From Leptospira terpstrae serovar Hualin str. LT 11-33 = ATCC 700639 (lineage in GTDB: Bacteria; Spirochaetota; Leptospiria; Leptospirales; Leptospiraceae), in NCBI RefSeq assembly GCF_000332495.1, contig NZ_AOGW02000018.1, positions 250,501-314,500 of the forward strand: 64,000 bases of DNA, in the 5' to 3' direction. Positions 32,061-41,428 of this stretch are shown piece by piece; within the stretch, counting starts at the first letter, position 1, and every line of letters starts with the position of its first letter. The notes under the pieces were generated by a model. That model saw only the letters and a list, made by a program, of their open reading frames with translations. It did no database searches and was not told the DNA's origin. The position numbers and the translations under genes were made by a program.

Positions 32061-33811
32061 TTTAGTCCTGCCAGCTGTAGAAATTCTGTTTCTGCCTGGG
32101 AAATTTCTTTTCCCAACGTTTCCCATAGGGCTTCGATTTCGTTTTGTTTTTTTGGTTTTTTCAGTGAAGCAAAACTGGAATACACTTTTACTTTGGGTTC
32201 TGTACCAGAAGGGCGAATGGTAAGTTTGGCATTTCCTTCTAATTCTACTTGGATGACATTGGATTTAGGCATTCCTTTGAATGCGGAGGCCTTTCCTTTT
32301 CCTTGTGCTTTTTGGATTTCGTAATCGAGAACTCCTACAACCTTTCTTCCACCAATCACCTTTCCGATAAGATTATCGGTACGAAGTGTTTCGATGGATT
32401 TTTTGATTTTGTCCTGTCCTTGGCTACCTTCCAAAGTTAAGGAATAAAGACTCTCTCGATACAATCCGTATTTTAAATAAATGGATTCTAAATAAGAAAG
32501 TAGATCCCCTTTTTCTGCTAAGATTTCCACAAAGAGTAAGGCACTTGAAAGTGAATCTTTGTCCCGAACAAAGGGTACTGGTAAGTATCCATAAGACTCT
32601 TCACCGCCAAACAAGAATATGTTGTTCTTTTTTGATTCAATTTGTTTCATCTCTTCAGCGATGTATTTGAATCCTGTAAGAACGTTTTTAATTTTGATTC
32701 CATTTTTTTTGGCTATGGCTTCTTGTAAGTCCGTAGTGACGATAGTTTTTACCAAATGATAGGTTTTGTTTTTCGATTTTTTTCTTTCTGAAAGGTATGC
32801 GGCCATGATGGATCCAATTTGGTTTCCATTTAGGTATTCATACTCACCATCTTTTCGGCGAACACCCACACCGAGTCTATCGGCATCGGGATCTGTTGCG
32901 ATAAAAGTGGCAGCTTTTTTCTTTTTAGCGTAAAACTCACATAAGGCGAGGGCTTCTTTTTCCTCAGGGTTTGGATATTTGACAGTAGGAAATTCCCCGT
33001 CTGGTTTTTTTTGTTCAGGTACCAGAAACACAGATTTATATCCAAAGAAATTTAACATTTCTTTCATATAATCTCCACCAGTTCCATGTAACGGAGAATA
33101 TACGATCCCTAGGTCTTGTCTAGTTTTTGGTTTTACGGAAGAAAGAATCCCTGCTTGTTTCAATTCCTTTAGATAGGTTTTGAATACAACAGGGCCCACA
33201 GGTTTCACTAATTTTTTATAATCTTTGTCTGTCTTTTTCACAAGTGGGATTTGCGACCAATTTTGGAGGTCACTGATTCTTCTGATGATAAGTGAGTCGT
33301 CTGGGGGAACAAGTTGTCCTCCATCAGAAAGATACGCTTTGAATCCATTGTATTCTGGAGGGTTGTGGGAAGCTGTGATCACAATCCCACCACTTGCTTT
33401 GTAGTAACGAATGGCATAAGAAAGAAGAGGGGTAGGAGTTACTTTGGGAAAAATAAAAACCTTTACTCCTAGTTTGGCGGCAATACCTGCTGAGAGTTCT
33501 GCAAATTCTTTGGATAACCTTCTTGAGTCATAGGCAATGACGATGGAGGCATTTTTTTGGGTATCTCTTAAATAACTAATAAAACCGAGAGCAGCACGAC
33601 CTACCGTGTAGAGGTTCATCTTACCGATACCATTTCCAATCTTTCCCCGAATCCCACCGGTTCCAAAGGTAAGTGGTGTGGCATAGGCATCTACGAGTTC
33701 CGAGGATACACCTTTTTGCCAGTCTTCATAAGCCTTTTTGGCCTCATTCTGGATTTCCGATGAAAAAGGTGATTTCGTCCAAGATAGGATATTGTCTTCT
33801 GGTTTCAACAT
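32057..33811 (-). CDS. Phosphoglucomutase/phosphomannomutase
   Basis: The 584-residue alpha-D-phosphohexomutase has the active-site phosphoserine loop TASHNPPEYNGFKAY, the metal-binding DPDADRLG, the sugar-binding GGEESYGY loop and the phosphate-binding RPSGTEPKVK. The length and loop types fit the PgcA-like phosphoglucomutase branch. First gene of a 4-gene minus-strand operon with argD, leuB and a receiver; the combination has no evident metabolic logic. No clear ribosome-binding site is seen at the ATG. The 46-bp gap to the divergent aminotransferase must hold or share promoters. Confidence 0.93.
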
Positions 33812-33857
33812 AGCTTACATACTAATCTTTTGAAGCTAAGCAGTCTGGAAATCAATT

Positions 33858-34946
33858 TTGGAACCTAGAGAATTTTTCATAGAAGACCGGTTGGAAAAAT
33901 TTCGCCTAAAAGCATTTTGCAATTTAGGTGAGAGTGGACTTTCTCATTTCCTATTGGAAGAGGTGATGGAAATGGGACAAATTTCTTGGAAAGATCTTTC
34001 GGAAATTCCTTTGAACGATTCACCAAACCAAGGTTCCTTTGCACTGCGAGAGGCCATCGCCGATTTGTATCCAGGAGTTAGTCCAGGCCAAGTACTTGTC
34101 ACAACGGGAACTGGGGAGGCTTTGTACTTAGCCTTTCATGTTGGTTTAACCCCGAAAGCAAGGGTGGCCCTCATTTGGCCCGCCTTCCAAGCCCTCTATG
34201 AAATTCCAAAGATGCTTGGGGCAGAAATCATCAAAGTTCCGCACGATCGTGCTTTCTTTGCTTCCACTTGGAAGGAGATCGATGCTGATTTATACATCAT
34301 TAACCACCCCCACAATCCAACAGGAAAAACTTTTTTGGATCCTGAATGGGAGGCGGTACTGACTCACTGGAAGGAAGAAAAGAAAACTGTTCTTTTTGAC
34401 GAACACTACCGGTTTTTACCGGGCAGTGGAAGTTTGGGAAAAACCGGTGTAGACCCTAACTATTCTTTTTATGGAACAGGTTCGTTTACTAAATGCTTTG
34501 GTGTAACGGGCCTTAGGGTAGGTTGGCTTGTGGCAGAGGAGGGGTTTCTAAAAAAAGCTCGTTCTTTTAAGGATTATTTGACTCATACAGTTTCTCCCAT
34601 TTCCGAACGGATCGCACTCGGACTTTTAAAATCCAAAGAAAGTTTCCTTCCAAAAATCCAAAACAGAGTGCGGGAAAATATCCAAATGTTTGATTCCTTA
34701 TGGAGAGACCTTCCCCATGTTAAATCTTTTGTTTCACCTGCAGGTGGGCTTGTGGGTTGGCTAGAATTAGAACCAGGAATTTCCTCTGAAATTTATGCAG
34801 ACAAACTCTTTGAAAAAACAGGAGTCTTTGTTTTACCTGGAAGTAATTTCGAAGAAGAAGGTTATTTACGGATTGGGTTTGGTGAGAGAGAAGAAAAAAT
34901 GAAAGAAGGTCTGTTTCGGTGGAAAGAATGCACGGATCTCATTTAA
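33858..34946 (+). CDS. Class I/II PLP-dependent aminotransferase
   Basis: The 362-residue fold-type I enzyme has NHPHNPTGK (N153), DEHY (D181) contacting PLP, the Schiff-base Lys K212 in GSFTKCFG, and Arg at LRVGW. The substrate is unknown. It may start at TTG 33858 with GGA a few bases upstream; no in-frame ATG is close. It is divergent from pgm. Its 3' end overlaps the next gene by 19-28 bp. Confidence 0.85.
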   Translation: MEPREFFIEDRLEKFRLKAFCNLGESGLSHFLLEEVMEMGQISWKDLSEIPLNDSPNQGSFALREAIADLYPGVSPGQVLVTTGTGEALYLAFHVGLTPKARVALIWPAFQALYEIPKMLGAEIIKVPHDRAFFASTWKEIDADLYIINHPHNPTGKTFLDPEWEAVLTHWKEEKKTVLFDEHYRFLPGSGSLGKTGVDPNYSFYGTGSFTKCFGVTGLRVGWLVAEEGFLKKARSFKDYLTHTVSPISERIALGLLKSKESFLPKIQNRVRENIQMFDSLWRDLPHVKSFVSPAGGLVGWLELEPGISSEIYADKLFEKTGVFVLPGSNFEEEGYLRIGFGEREEKMKEGLFRWKECTDLI

Positions 34947-35686
34947 AGTCAAGCCTCCAACTCTTTCCAGGCATTGGTGAAAAAAAAGAAAAACAACTGT
35001 TTGGTGTTGGAGTATACAATTGGGAATCTCTCCTTCAATACCAAAAACAAAAAAATGAACCACTCCTTCCTGCTGTATCAATTTTAGAAGAACGAAAAGA
35101 AGAATTGGAAGACCAATTGTCAGAATCCAATTTTAGTTTTTTTACAACAGAACTTCCCAGTTTAGAGTATTGGAGGTTATGGCAAAACTTCCCTGAACGA
35201 TTTTGTTTTTTGGATATTGAAACTACAGGAATTTCTGAGTCATCGGTCACAACAGTCGTTAGTATTTACCAAAATCACCGGATGCAAACCTTTGAAAGGG
35301 GAAAAGACCTGGAGTTTCTTTTTGATTCCATCACACCCGAAGACATACTCGTCACTTACAATGGAAAACGATTTGATGTTCCTTTTTTAGAAAGGGAATT
35401 TCATTACCGGGTAAAAAACCCACAACTAGATTTGATGAATCTATTGCATTCGATAGGAATCAAAGGAGGACTCAAAAAATCTGAAGTACAACTGGGACTG
35501 GTTCGTCCCGATGAAATTGCTGGAATGGATGGAAGACAAGCTCCGCTCCTTTGGTTTGAATACCAACGAACCAACAATTTAGAGGCACTTGAAAAACTCA
35601 TAGCGTATAACAGAGAAGATACGAAAAATCTGGAAATTATTTTAGAAAAAACGATCGATCGACTGACAGATAATCGTTTGTTTTAG
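34919..35686 (+). CDS. YprB-like RNase H-fold exonuclease with N-terminal HhH
   Basis: The 255-residue protein has a DEDD exonuclease core: FLDIETTG (D99, E101), LVTYNGKRFDVPFLE, and a C-terminal YNREDTKNL. The first ~35 residues (LFPGIGEKKEKQLFGVGV) look like a helix-hairpin-helix for DNA backbone binding. The target is unknown; related proteins are grouped with YprB and RNase T-like nucleases. The GTG at 34919 or ATG at 34928 is inside the aminotransferase gene. Confidence 0.78.
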   Translation: MERMHGSHLKSSLQLFPGIGEKKEKQLFGVGVYNWESLLQYQKQKNEPLLPAVSILEERKEELEDQLSESNFSFFTTELPSLEYWRLWQNFPERFCFLDIETTGISESSVTTVVSIYQNHRMQTFERGKDLEFLFDSITPEDILVTYNGKRFDVPFLEREFHYRVKNPQLDLMNLLHSIGIKGGLKKSEVQLGLVRPDEIAGMDGRQAPLLWFEYQRTNNLEALEKLIAYNREDTKNLEIILEKTIDRLTDNRLF

Positions 35687-36114
35687 TGTGGTCCGTACAT
35701 ATACTCTCGAAGAATACTCATCTCCGCTTGGGTTCTTGTGAGTTTTGTTTTCACTGCATCTCCAATGGAGATAAGCCCAATGATTTTGTCTCCATCAAGG
35801 ACTGGCATATGACGAAACCTTTTTGTGATCATATTGTTAAGAATATCATCCACATCCTCATCGGGTCCAGCCACTGTGAGTTGTGTGGTCATTACATCTT
35901 TTAATTTGATTTTGTCTAAGTTGGCGTGGTCTTTGGCTACAACTCGCATCAAATCTCGTTCCGTAAAAATTCCCACAAGTTTGCCTTGAAAGGTAACTAT
36001 GAGTGATCCTACTTTGGCACCAACCATCATCTGAGTGGCTTCCAATACATTTTTATCTTCTTCGATGGAAAGAACTGAAGACGCTTTGTCTTTTAAGATA
36101 TCTTTTACGGACAT
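35683..36114 (-). CDS. Two-CBS-domain protein
   Basis: The 143-residue protein is a tandem CBS (Bateman) pair. Each repeat ends in a conserved block, GIFTERDLMRVV and GLISIGDAVKTK. CBS pairs bind adenine nucleotides and act as energy or ligand sensors. There is no catalytic domain. Its 3' end overlaps the YprB-like gene by 4 bp. Confidence 0.93.
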   Translation of the reverse strand: MSVKDILKDKASSVLSIEEDKNVLEATQMMVGAKVGSLIVTFQGKLVGIFTERDLMRVVAKDHANLDKIKLKDVMTTQLTVAGPDEDVDDILNNMITKRFRHMPVLDGDKIIGLISIGDAVKTKLTRTQAEMSILREYMYGPH

Positions 36115-36190
36115 GATTCCTATCGGTTTATAGGAAATTAGAGAGATAGCAAGAAATTTTTAGGAGGAATCCTTGGAAGAAACGGGTTTT

Positions 36191-36263
<73 letters not shown>

Positions 36264-36272
36264 GTATCTTTA

Positions 36273-36346
36273 TGGGCCTGACAAGATTTGAACTTGTGAC
36301 CCCTCGCTTATCAAGCGAGTGCTCTAACCAACTGAGCTACAGGCCC
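36273..36346 (-). tRNA. tRNA-Ile (GAU)
   Basis: The cloverleaf has acceptor GGGCCUG/CAGGCCC, anticodon loop TTGATAA with anticodon GAT, T-arm with AGTTCAAATCT, and discriminator A; CCA is not encoded. Transcribed before tRNA-Ala, the order usually seen inside rRNA spacers, but no 16S or 23S sequence flanks it here. Confidence 0.95.
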
Positions 36347-36426
36347 GGGATACGAACAGTATTTTTCGACAGGGGTCTGTGGGCAATCTTTTTTTACGAT
36401 TATTTTAAGAAAGTATTCTAGAAAAT

Positions 36427-37599
36427 TTAGAGTGAAATTTCTAAGATTAGATCATCTAACAAGAGTAATGCCTCTTGTTTCCATTGAAACACTCCCGCTT
36501 CAATCGTACAATAGCCTTTTTTTTCCCAACCTTCGATTGTTCTAATGTATTTGGTTTTTGCATTTCCATCCAAATAGGAATCTATAAAATCCAGATACCG
36601 AAAAGGTGAAAACAATCGAAATAGTGTGAGGCTCAGTTCTGTTGTTGGATCGGTAGGTTCATACTTTGTGTTGGTTTGTTTTTTTTGATACAAACTAGAA
36701 TTTCTAGGATTACCATACCTTTGTCCTTCGATCATTCCATGAGCACCGGGCCCGATGCCTAAGTAAGGTTCATAGGTCCAATACTTTAAGTTGTGTCTAG
36801 ATTCAAAACCTGGTTTTGCATAATTGGAAACTTCATACCAATTGTATCCATATTCTTTTAGTAACATAGGTAAGTTGGTAAGAATTTCCGATTGGATGTT
36901 TTCTTCCGGCTCTCCCTTTTTTTTGTCTGCTACATCACGAGAATACTTTGTTCCCTTTTCTAAAGTTAAGGAATACAAACTCAAATGGGGGAGTCCTGCC
37001 TCTAAAAATATGTTTAAATCTCTATAAAATGAATCTTTAGAAACTCCTGGAATTCCATACATCAAATCAATTCCCACACGTCTTATTGGAGAATTTTTTA
37101 GAACATCGACTAGAGATCCGTAACGAATTGCATCATAATGGCGACCGAGAAATTCCAAACCCTTCGGGGAAAAGGTTTGGACTCCTACATTCACTCGGTT
37201 GATTCCTATCGTGTGGTAATCTTCTAAAAGTTCGGAATTTAAGTCTTCCGGATTCACTTCGATCGAAATTTCCGTATCCTCTGCAAACGTAAATTCGGAA
37301 CGTAAAAAATCCAAAAGTTGTTTCCAATTGTTAGAACTTGCTTTAGAAGGAGTTCCTCCACCAAAAAATACGGTATCAATTGTTCTTTTACTAATTTCAG
37401 GAAAATGAGTTTTCCGTTCTAAGATTTCCTTTTTATAAGATTGGAATAGCGACATTTCATCGTTAGCTGGGGATGCTCCAATTCCTTCGGAATAAAAATC
37501 ACAATAGTCACATTTTTTGAAACAGTAGGGAAAGTGAACATAGACTCCCAAATAGGAATTTCGGACTTGCCAGATGGATTGTTTGTCTAATAGTTCCAT
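36427..37599 (-). CDS. hemW: HemW-like radical SAM protein
   Basis: I use ATG 37599 (390 residues), which puts GVYVHFPYC near the N-terminus as in the family; the frame continues upstream to 37752. The iron-sulfur motif is CFKKCDYC (C-x3-C-x2-C), followed by FFGGGTPS and GIDLMYGIPG. HemW is a haem chaperone related to oxygen-independent coproporphyrinogen oxidase HemN, which is longer. The start is only 4 bp from the divergent gene at 37604. Confidence 0.87.
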   Translation of the reverse strand: MELLDKQSIWQVRNSYLGVYVHFPYCFKKCDYCDFYSEGIGASPANDEMSLFQSYKKEILERKTHFPEISKRTIDTVFFGGGTPSKASSNNWKQLLDFLRSEFTFAEDTEISIEVNPEDLNSELLEDYHTIGINRVNVGVQTFSPKGLEFLGRHYDAIRYGSLVDVLKNSPIRRVGIDLMYGIPGVSKDSFYRDLNIFLEAGLPHLSLYSLTLEKGTKYSRDVADKKKGEPEENIQSEILTNLPMLLKEYGYNWYEVSNYAKPGFESRHNLKYWTYEPYLGIGPGAHGMIEGQRYGNPRNSSLYQKKQTNTKYEPTDPTTELSLTLFRLFSPFRYLDFIDSYLDGNAKTKYIRTIEGWEKKGYCTIEAGVFQWKQEALLLLDDLILEISL

Positions 37600-37603
37600 A
37601 GGT

Positions 37604-38086
37604 ATGAAAAGGTTGGCTGTGATTCTATTTCTATTCAGAATCTCTTCCACTCCGATCCTTTCACAGACACTTGTAGAACCAAACCAAAACTTTCTTTGGG
37701 AAACATTTTCTTTTGTATTTCCTGAACCTGTTGTGGTAAAACTCGAATCCACAACGAATCAAAAACTCACCGTTTATCCTGCCAAACGTGATGGATTTTT
37801 TATGGTCGTGCGAACTCTTCCTTGGACGGAACCCTTGGCTGATAAATCACTTTGGATGGATTCAGTCTTTACGCGGGGGATAGACCTTAAGGCATTTCCA
37901 AAAACTTTAGGAAACCTAAACTTCCAAGTGTTTCAAGCAGACCAAATTCGTAACCAAAACGCCCTTCGGAACCAAGTGTGGATTCGTATGGATGCCAAAC
38001 CAGCCTTATGGATCTGGATCCAATGGAAGAGTGATCGTAAAGACCTTACAGAATTCTTTGAATCCAACCGCTTTCTTTCGCTTTAA
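37604..38086 (+). CDS. Small secreted protein, unknown function
   Basis: From ATG 37604 the product is 160 residues with a signal peptide (MKRLAVILFLF, cleavage probably after ILS). The mature part is small, beta-rich and tryptophan-rich (TLPWTEPLADKSLW, PALWIWIQW). I recognise no family. It is divergent from hemW with starts 4 bp apart, so each gene's promoter must lie inside the other. tRNA (CAU) follows downstream. Confidence 0.6.
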   Translation: MKRLAVILFLFRISSTPILSQTLVEPNQNFLWETFSFVFPEPVVVKLESTTNQKLTVYPAKRDGFFMVVRTLPWTEPLADKSLWMDSVFTRGIDLKAFPKTLGNLNFQVFQADQIRNQNALRNQVWIRMDAKPALWIWIQWKSDRKDLTEFFESNRFLSL

Positions 38087-38148
38087 TCGTAAGTCCTAGA
38101 GTTTTATGCTTGTCTCTACTTATTTCCTCGAAAGATTGGAAGTCAGTG

Positions 38149-38222
38149 GGGCCTATAGCTCAGTTGGTTAGAGCAGCAGACTCATAATCTGCGGGTCGAA
38201 GGTTCGAGCCCTTCTGGGCCCA
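38149..38222 (+). tRNA. tRNA with CAU anticodon, probably tRNA-Ile2
   Basis: A full cloverleaf with anticodon loop CTCATAA. A CAU anticodon serves Met or, after lysidine modification by TilS, Ile AUA codons. The acceptor has C4-G69 and C5-G68, which are described as TilS recognition pairs in E. coli tRNA-Ile2, favouring Ile2 over elongator Met. The 3' end has A73 with no CCA. The bifunctional nuclease gene begins 26 bp downstream. Confidence 0.85.
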
Positions 38223-38248
38223 CAAAACAGGGAAGGAATCGATATTCT

Positions 38249-38824
38249 ATGGAGTTTTATGAAGTAAAAATCTCAGATATCAGCCTGACCAATGTAGGCT
38301 TTGCTGTTTTCTTACGTCCCAAGGATTCAGATGATAAACGAGTGGTTCCTATTTTTATTGGACCTTTAGAAACCCATTCCATCACAACTGTCATCGATGG
38401 AACCAAACCTCCAAGACCTATGACTCATGACCTCATGTTGTACATGTTAACTTCACTGGGTGCCACTGTTCTCAAAATCACAATCGAAGAAATTATCGAC
38501 AGTACCTTTTATGCAAAGATCCAACTTCGTAAAGACGAAGAGATCATTACTCTAGATGCAAGGCCTTCCGATTCTATCGCCCTTGCCTTACGTGCCAATG
38601 CTCCTATTTTTATCGCTAAATCCGTGTTAGATGAAACAGGGATCATCATGAAAGAGGATGAAATCCAAGGGGAAAGTATTTCTTCTGAGAAAAAAATCCA
38701 AGCATTACCAAAATCGAATCTTCAAATTTTAGAAGAAACTTTGGAAAACGCATTAAAAACGGAAGATTACGAAACTGCAGCTAAAATCAGAGACCAGATC
38801 AAAAAGCTCATAGAGAACAGTTAA
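38249..38824 (+). CDS. Bifunctional nuclease family protein (DUF151) with UVR motif
   Basis: The 191-residue protein has a BFN/DUF151 domain (residues 1-130, with VVPIFIGPLETHSI and LDARPSDSIALALR). A C-terminal UvrB/UvrC-type helical hairpin (EETLENALKTEDYETAAKIR) follows. Homologues fused this way occur widely; the plant BFN-like activity on DNA and RNA is not assured here. GGAAGGA lies before the ATG. It sits directly behind the CAU tRNA with no terminator between, so it may be cotranscribed. Confidence 0.87.
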   Translation: MEFYEVKISDISLTNVGFAVFLRPKDSDDKRVVPIFIGPLETHSITTVIDGTKPPRPMTHDLMLYMLTSLGATVLKITIEEIIDSTFYAKIQLRKDEEIITLDARPSDSIALALRANAPIFIAKSVLDETGIIMKEDEIQGESISSEKKIQALPKSNLQILEETLENALKTEDYETAAKIRDQIKKLIENS

Positions 38825-38954
38825 GACAAGTTTCATTCTTAACTATGTCTCATAGAAAATCAAACGATTAGAATTTTTTAATTGTAATCCCACCTTTTCT
38901 TTCTTAGACTTAGATTCCAAAAATAGGGCTCTGTTCCCTTTATAGGAAAGTTGT

Positions 38955-39320
38955 ATGGAAAAATTGGTTATGGATGTTGTCAATGCTGGAATCGCTCTGT
39001 TTCGTTCCGGAGAAGAAAAGTTAAAAACCGCTGTTGTTGATTTAGAAAAAGTTTATAATGATCTAAAATCAAAAGGGGAATTGGATAAATCGGCTGAGTC
39101 TCAAAAGATTCGTGACCTGTTAAGCAAAACGATCGCAGATGCACAAGGCGCGATTGGAAAAACTAACGCGAGTTACGATGAAGTACTTGCGAAACTTCAA
39201 GCGAATTACCAAACCATCTACCAACAAATTGATACCGCAATTCCTCCACAAGTGAAGGAAAAGTTAAAACAAACGTTAGATGAATTAAAAGTTTTGATTG
39301 AAAAAGCAAAAACGAAATAG
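38955..39320 (+). CDS. Small helical protein, phasin-like
   Basis: The 121-residue product is almost entirely amphipathic helix with Lys/Glu/Ala/Gln composition, similar in layout to polyhydroxyalkanoate granule-associated phasins (PhaF/PhaI type). This is a resemblance of pattern only. No PHA synthase gene is in the window. AGGAAAG precedes the ATG and a terminator follows. Confidence 0.6.
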   Translation: MEKLVMDVVNAGIALFRSGEEKLKTAVVDLEKVYNDLKSKGELDKSAESQKIRDLLSKTIADAQGAIGKTNASYDEVLAKLQANYQTIYQQIDTAIPPQVKEKLKQTLDELKVLIEKAKTK

Positions 39321-39349
39321 TTCTTTCTGTTTTCTCGGTAAATTTTAAG

Positions 39350-39382
39350 AAAAAGCCGCAGAGATTTCTGTGGCTTTTTTTA
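39350..39382 (+). terminator. Rho-independent terminator after the phasin-like gene
   Basis: AGCCGCAGA (39354-39362) pairs with TCTGTGGCT (39367-39375) with one G-T pair around GATT, followed by a T run. Confidence 0.85.
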
Positions 39383-39405
39383 TTTGTTTTGGGAGATTTG
39401 CCTAG

Positions 39406-40686
39406 ATGAGTACGTCCCCAAAACGAATCAAATTCATACTTTTCCTGATTGTTTTTACGGACATGATGGGTTTTTCCCTTTTGTTTCCTTTGTTCCCCAA
39501 AACCTTAGAATTCTTCTTATTAAAAGGGGATGATGTCCTATTCCGCATGTTCTATTCTTCTGCAAACCTTTTGTCCTTTGGCGGAGATACAAAGTATACC
39601 TTTGTATTGTTTGGCGGAATCCTAGGTAGTATCTATAGTTTTTTGCAGTTTATTGCTGCACCTGTTTGGGGAAGGTTTTCTGACCATTCGGGAAGACGTG
39701 CTATTTTACTTTTTACAACACTTGGCAACACACTCGGTTATATTCTTTGGTTGTTTTCCTCCCAGTTTTGGATGTTTGTTCTCAGCCGTGTGATCACAGG
39801 AATGATGGGTGGTAACTTGTCGGTAGCTTCCGCAGCGATGGCGGACCAAACAGATGAAAAGTCAAGGGCAGCAGGGATGGGTTTTCTCGGTGCTGGGATT
39901 GGCCTTGGGTTTGTGATGGGACCACTCCTTGGGGGGATCAGTTCCCAATGGACTTTTTTAGATTTTTTATATGAGAAAGGTAACGCAGTTGTTTTTCCCG
40001 CTTCCGCTCTGTTTGCCATTTTGGTTTCTCTTCTTACTGTCATTTTGGTGTTTGTATTTTTACCAAAAAACAAACCAGAAGTAGTTCCTGAAAAAGAAAT
40101 CCATCCTTTTCTCTCGTTGAAGAAAATTGAATCTCGTAATCTGGTTCGTATTTCGCTTTTGAACTTACTTTTTGTTCTTAGTTTTTCTGGATTTGAATTT
40201 GTTGTGAATTTTTTCCTATCGGATCGTTTTCAATTCTCTCCTAAAGAAATAGGATTCACTTTTTTATACATTGGAATCATCATCATACTTGTACAAGGTG
40301 GGGTGGTGCGTCGTTTGTCCGGGAAAGTTTCTGAAAAAAGAATTTCTCTTTACGGCGCAGTTCTCGTTGTGATTGGAATGGGACTTCTTGTGAGTTTTGG
40401 TACCAGTTTTTCGGGACTTTTCACATCCTTATTCTTTTTGGCATTTGGAAGTGCGTTAGTCAATCCAGGCCTTTCTTCATTTGCATCGCTTGAAAGTGGG
40501 AAAGGGGATTTGGGAAAATCGCTTGGCCTCTTCCGAAGTTTTGGTTCCCTCGGAAGAGCCGTTTCACCAGTCGTATTTTCTTTGTTATACTTTCAACAAG
40601 GACCAAGTTTGGCCTTCTTTGTATCCTTTGTCCTACTGATAGGATTTGGAATTTTACTTTTTACACAAAAAGAAAAAACAACTTAA
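39406..40686 (+). CDS. Major facilitator superfamily exporter, TetA-like
   Basis: The 426-residue protein has about twelve transmembrane helices. The cytoplasmic loop 2-3 motif GRFSDHSGRRAIL (MFS motif A) and GLGFVMGPLLGG (antiporter motif C) mark it as a proton-coupled drug-efflux type carrier. The substrate is unknown. It overlaps the convergent ACT-domain gene by 4 bp. Confidence 0.88.
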   Translation: MSTSPKRIKFILFLIVFTDMMGFSLLFPLFPKTLEFFLLKGDDVLFRMFYSSANLLSFGGDTKYTFVLFGGILGSIYSFLQFIAAPVWGRFSDHSGRRAILLFTTLGNTLGYILWLFSSQFWMFVLSRVITGMMGGNLSVASAAMADQTDEKSRAAGMGFLGAGIGLGFVMGPLLGGISSQWTFLDFLYEKGNAVVFPASALFAILVSLLTVILVFVFLPKNKPEVVPEKEIHPFLSLKKIESRNLVRISLLNLLFVLSFSGFEFVVNFFLSDRFQFSPKEIGFTFLYIGIIIILVQGGVVRRLSGKVSEKRISLYGAVLVVIGMGLLVSFGTSFSGLFTSLFFLAFGSALVNPGLSSFASLESGKGDLGKSLGLFRSFGSLGRAVSPVVFSLLYFQQGPSLAFFVSFVLLIGFGILLFTQKEKTT

Positions 40687-41306
40687 AGAAAAGATTCTAA
40701 CTTTGCACGAAGCATAGGAAACATTACTTTTTCATCCAACTTCTCTCCAGTAAGGGAAGTGCGGACAAGAAAACTGTCTCGGATTTTTCCGTCAAAACTA
40801 TTGGCGGTAAAACTAATGATATCAATTCCTAAATGAAAGAGAGACTCTGTAATTTGGAATAGAATTCCCGGAGTGTCTTTCATCCTAAGGTCCATGACTG
40901 TAAAGTCAGAAGAGATAGGATTGTAGAGTTTGAGTGTCGCCTCAGAGTCTCCGATTTTACGTACCAAAACCTCTTCTTTTGCATTTTCCCGTAAATACAT
41001 GGCCACAGTTTTTCCTTCGTAAAAAAGAGAGTAGAGATCCGTTCGGATTTGAGACAAAAGTTCTTCCGTCATTTCTCCTCCGTCCCAACTACGAATCACA
41101 AAGAGATCTTGGACATGTCCGTCACTTGCGGTTTCCGCCACTGCTTCTAAAATATCCCAACCATGGTTGTAAAGAACAGAAGTAACCCGGTAGAGAATTC
41201 CCAAATCATCTTGTGAAAGGGAAATTTTGAGAAGGGTCGTATCTTTTCTTGGGACACAAGAAACATGTAGGATGGGTTTTTTGATTTCTTGCATAGTTTG
41301 CGCCAT
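40683..41306 (-). CDS. Double ACT-domain protein
   Basis: ATG 41306 follows AAGGGAGAG with 4-nt spacing, better than the upstream ATG at 41330. The 207-residue product has two ACT-like regulatory domains (DDLGILYRVTSVLYNHG and DTPGILFQITESLFHLG, each with the family's conserved Gly after the first strand). The arrangement resembles the C-terminal ACT pair of the uridylyltransferase GlnD without its catalytic part. ACT domains bind amino acids. No nitrogen gene is adjacent. Confidence 0.85.
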   Translation of the reverse strand: MAQTMQEIKKPILHVSCVPRKDTTLLKISLSQDDLGILYRVTSVLYNHGWDILEAVAETASDGHVQDLFVIRSWDGGEMTEELLSQIRTDLYSLFYEGKTVAMYLRENAKEEVLVRKIGDSEATLKLYNPISSDFTVMDLRMKDTPGILFQITESLFHLGIDIISFTANSFDGKIRDSFLVRTSLTGEKLDEKVMFPMLRAKLESFL

Positions 41307-41428
41307 AGAACTCTCCCTTAAAATCGGCATTCTGCTTAGAACATAAACAATCGGTGATTGGAAAAGGCCAGACCGGTTCTAAAAAAGCCGTTCTCTAACG
41401 AAATTGCAAAAACAGTGCCAATTAGTCG

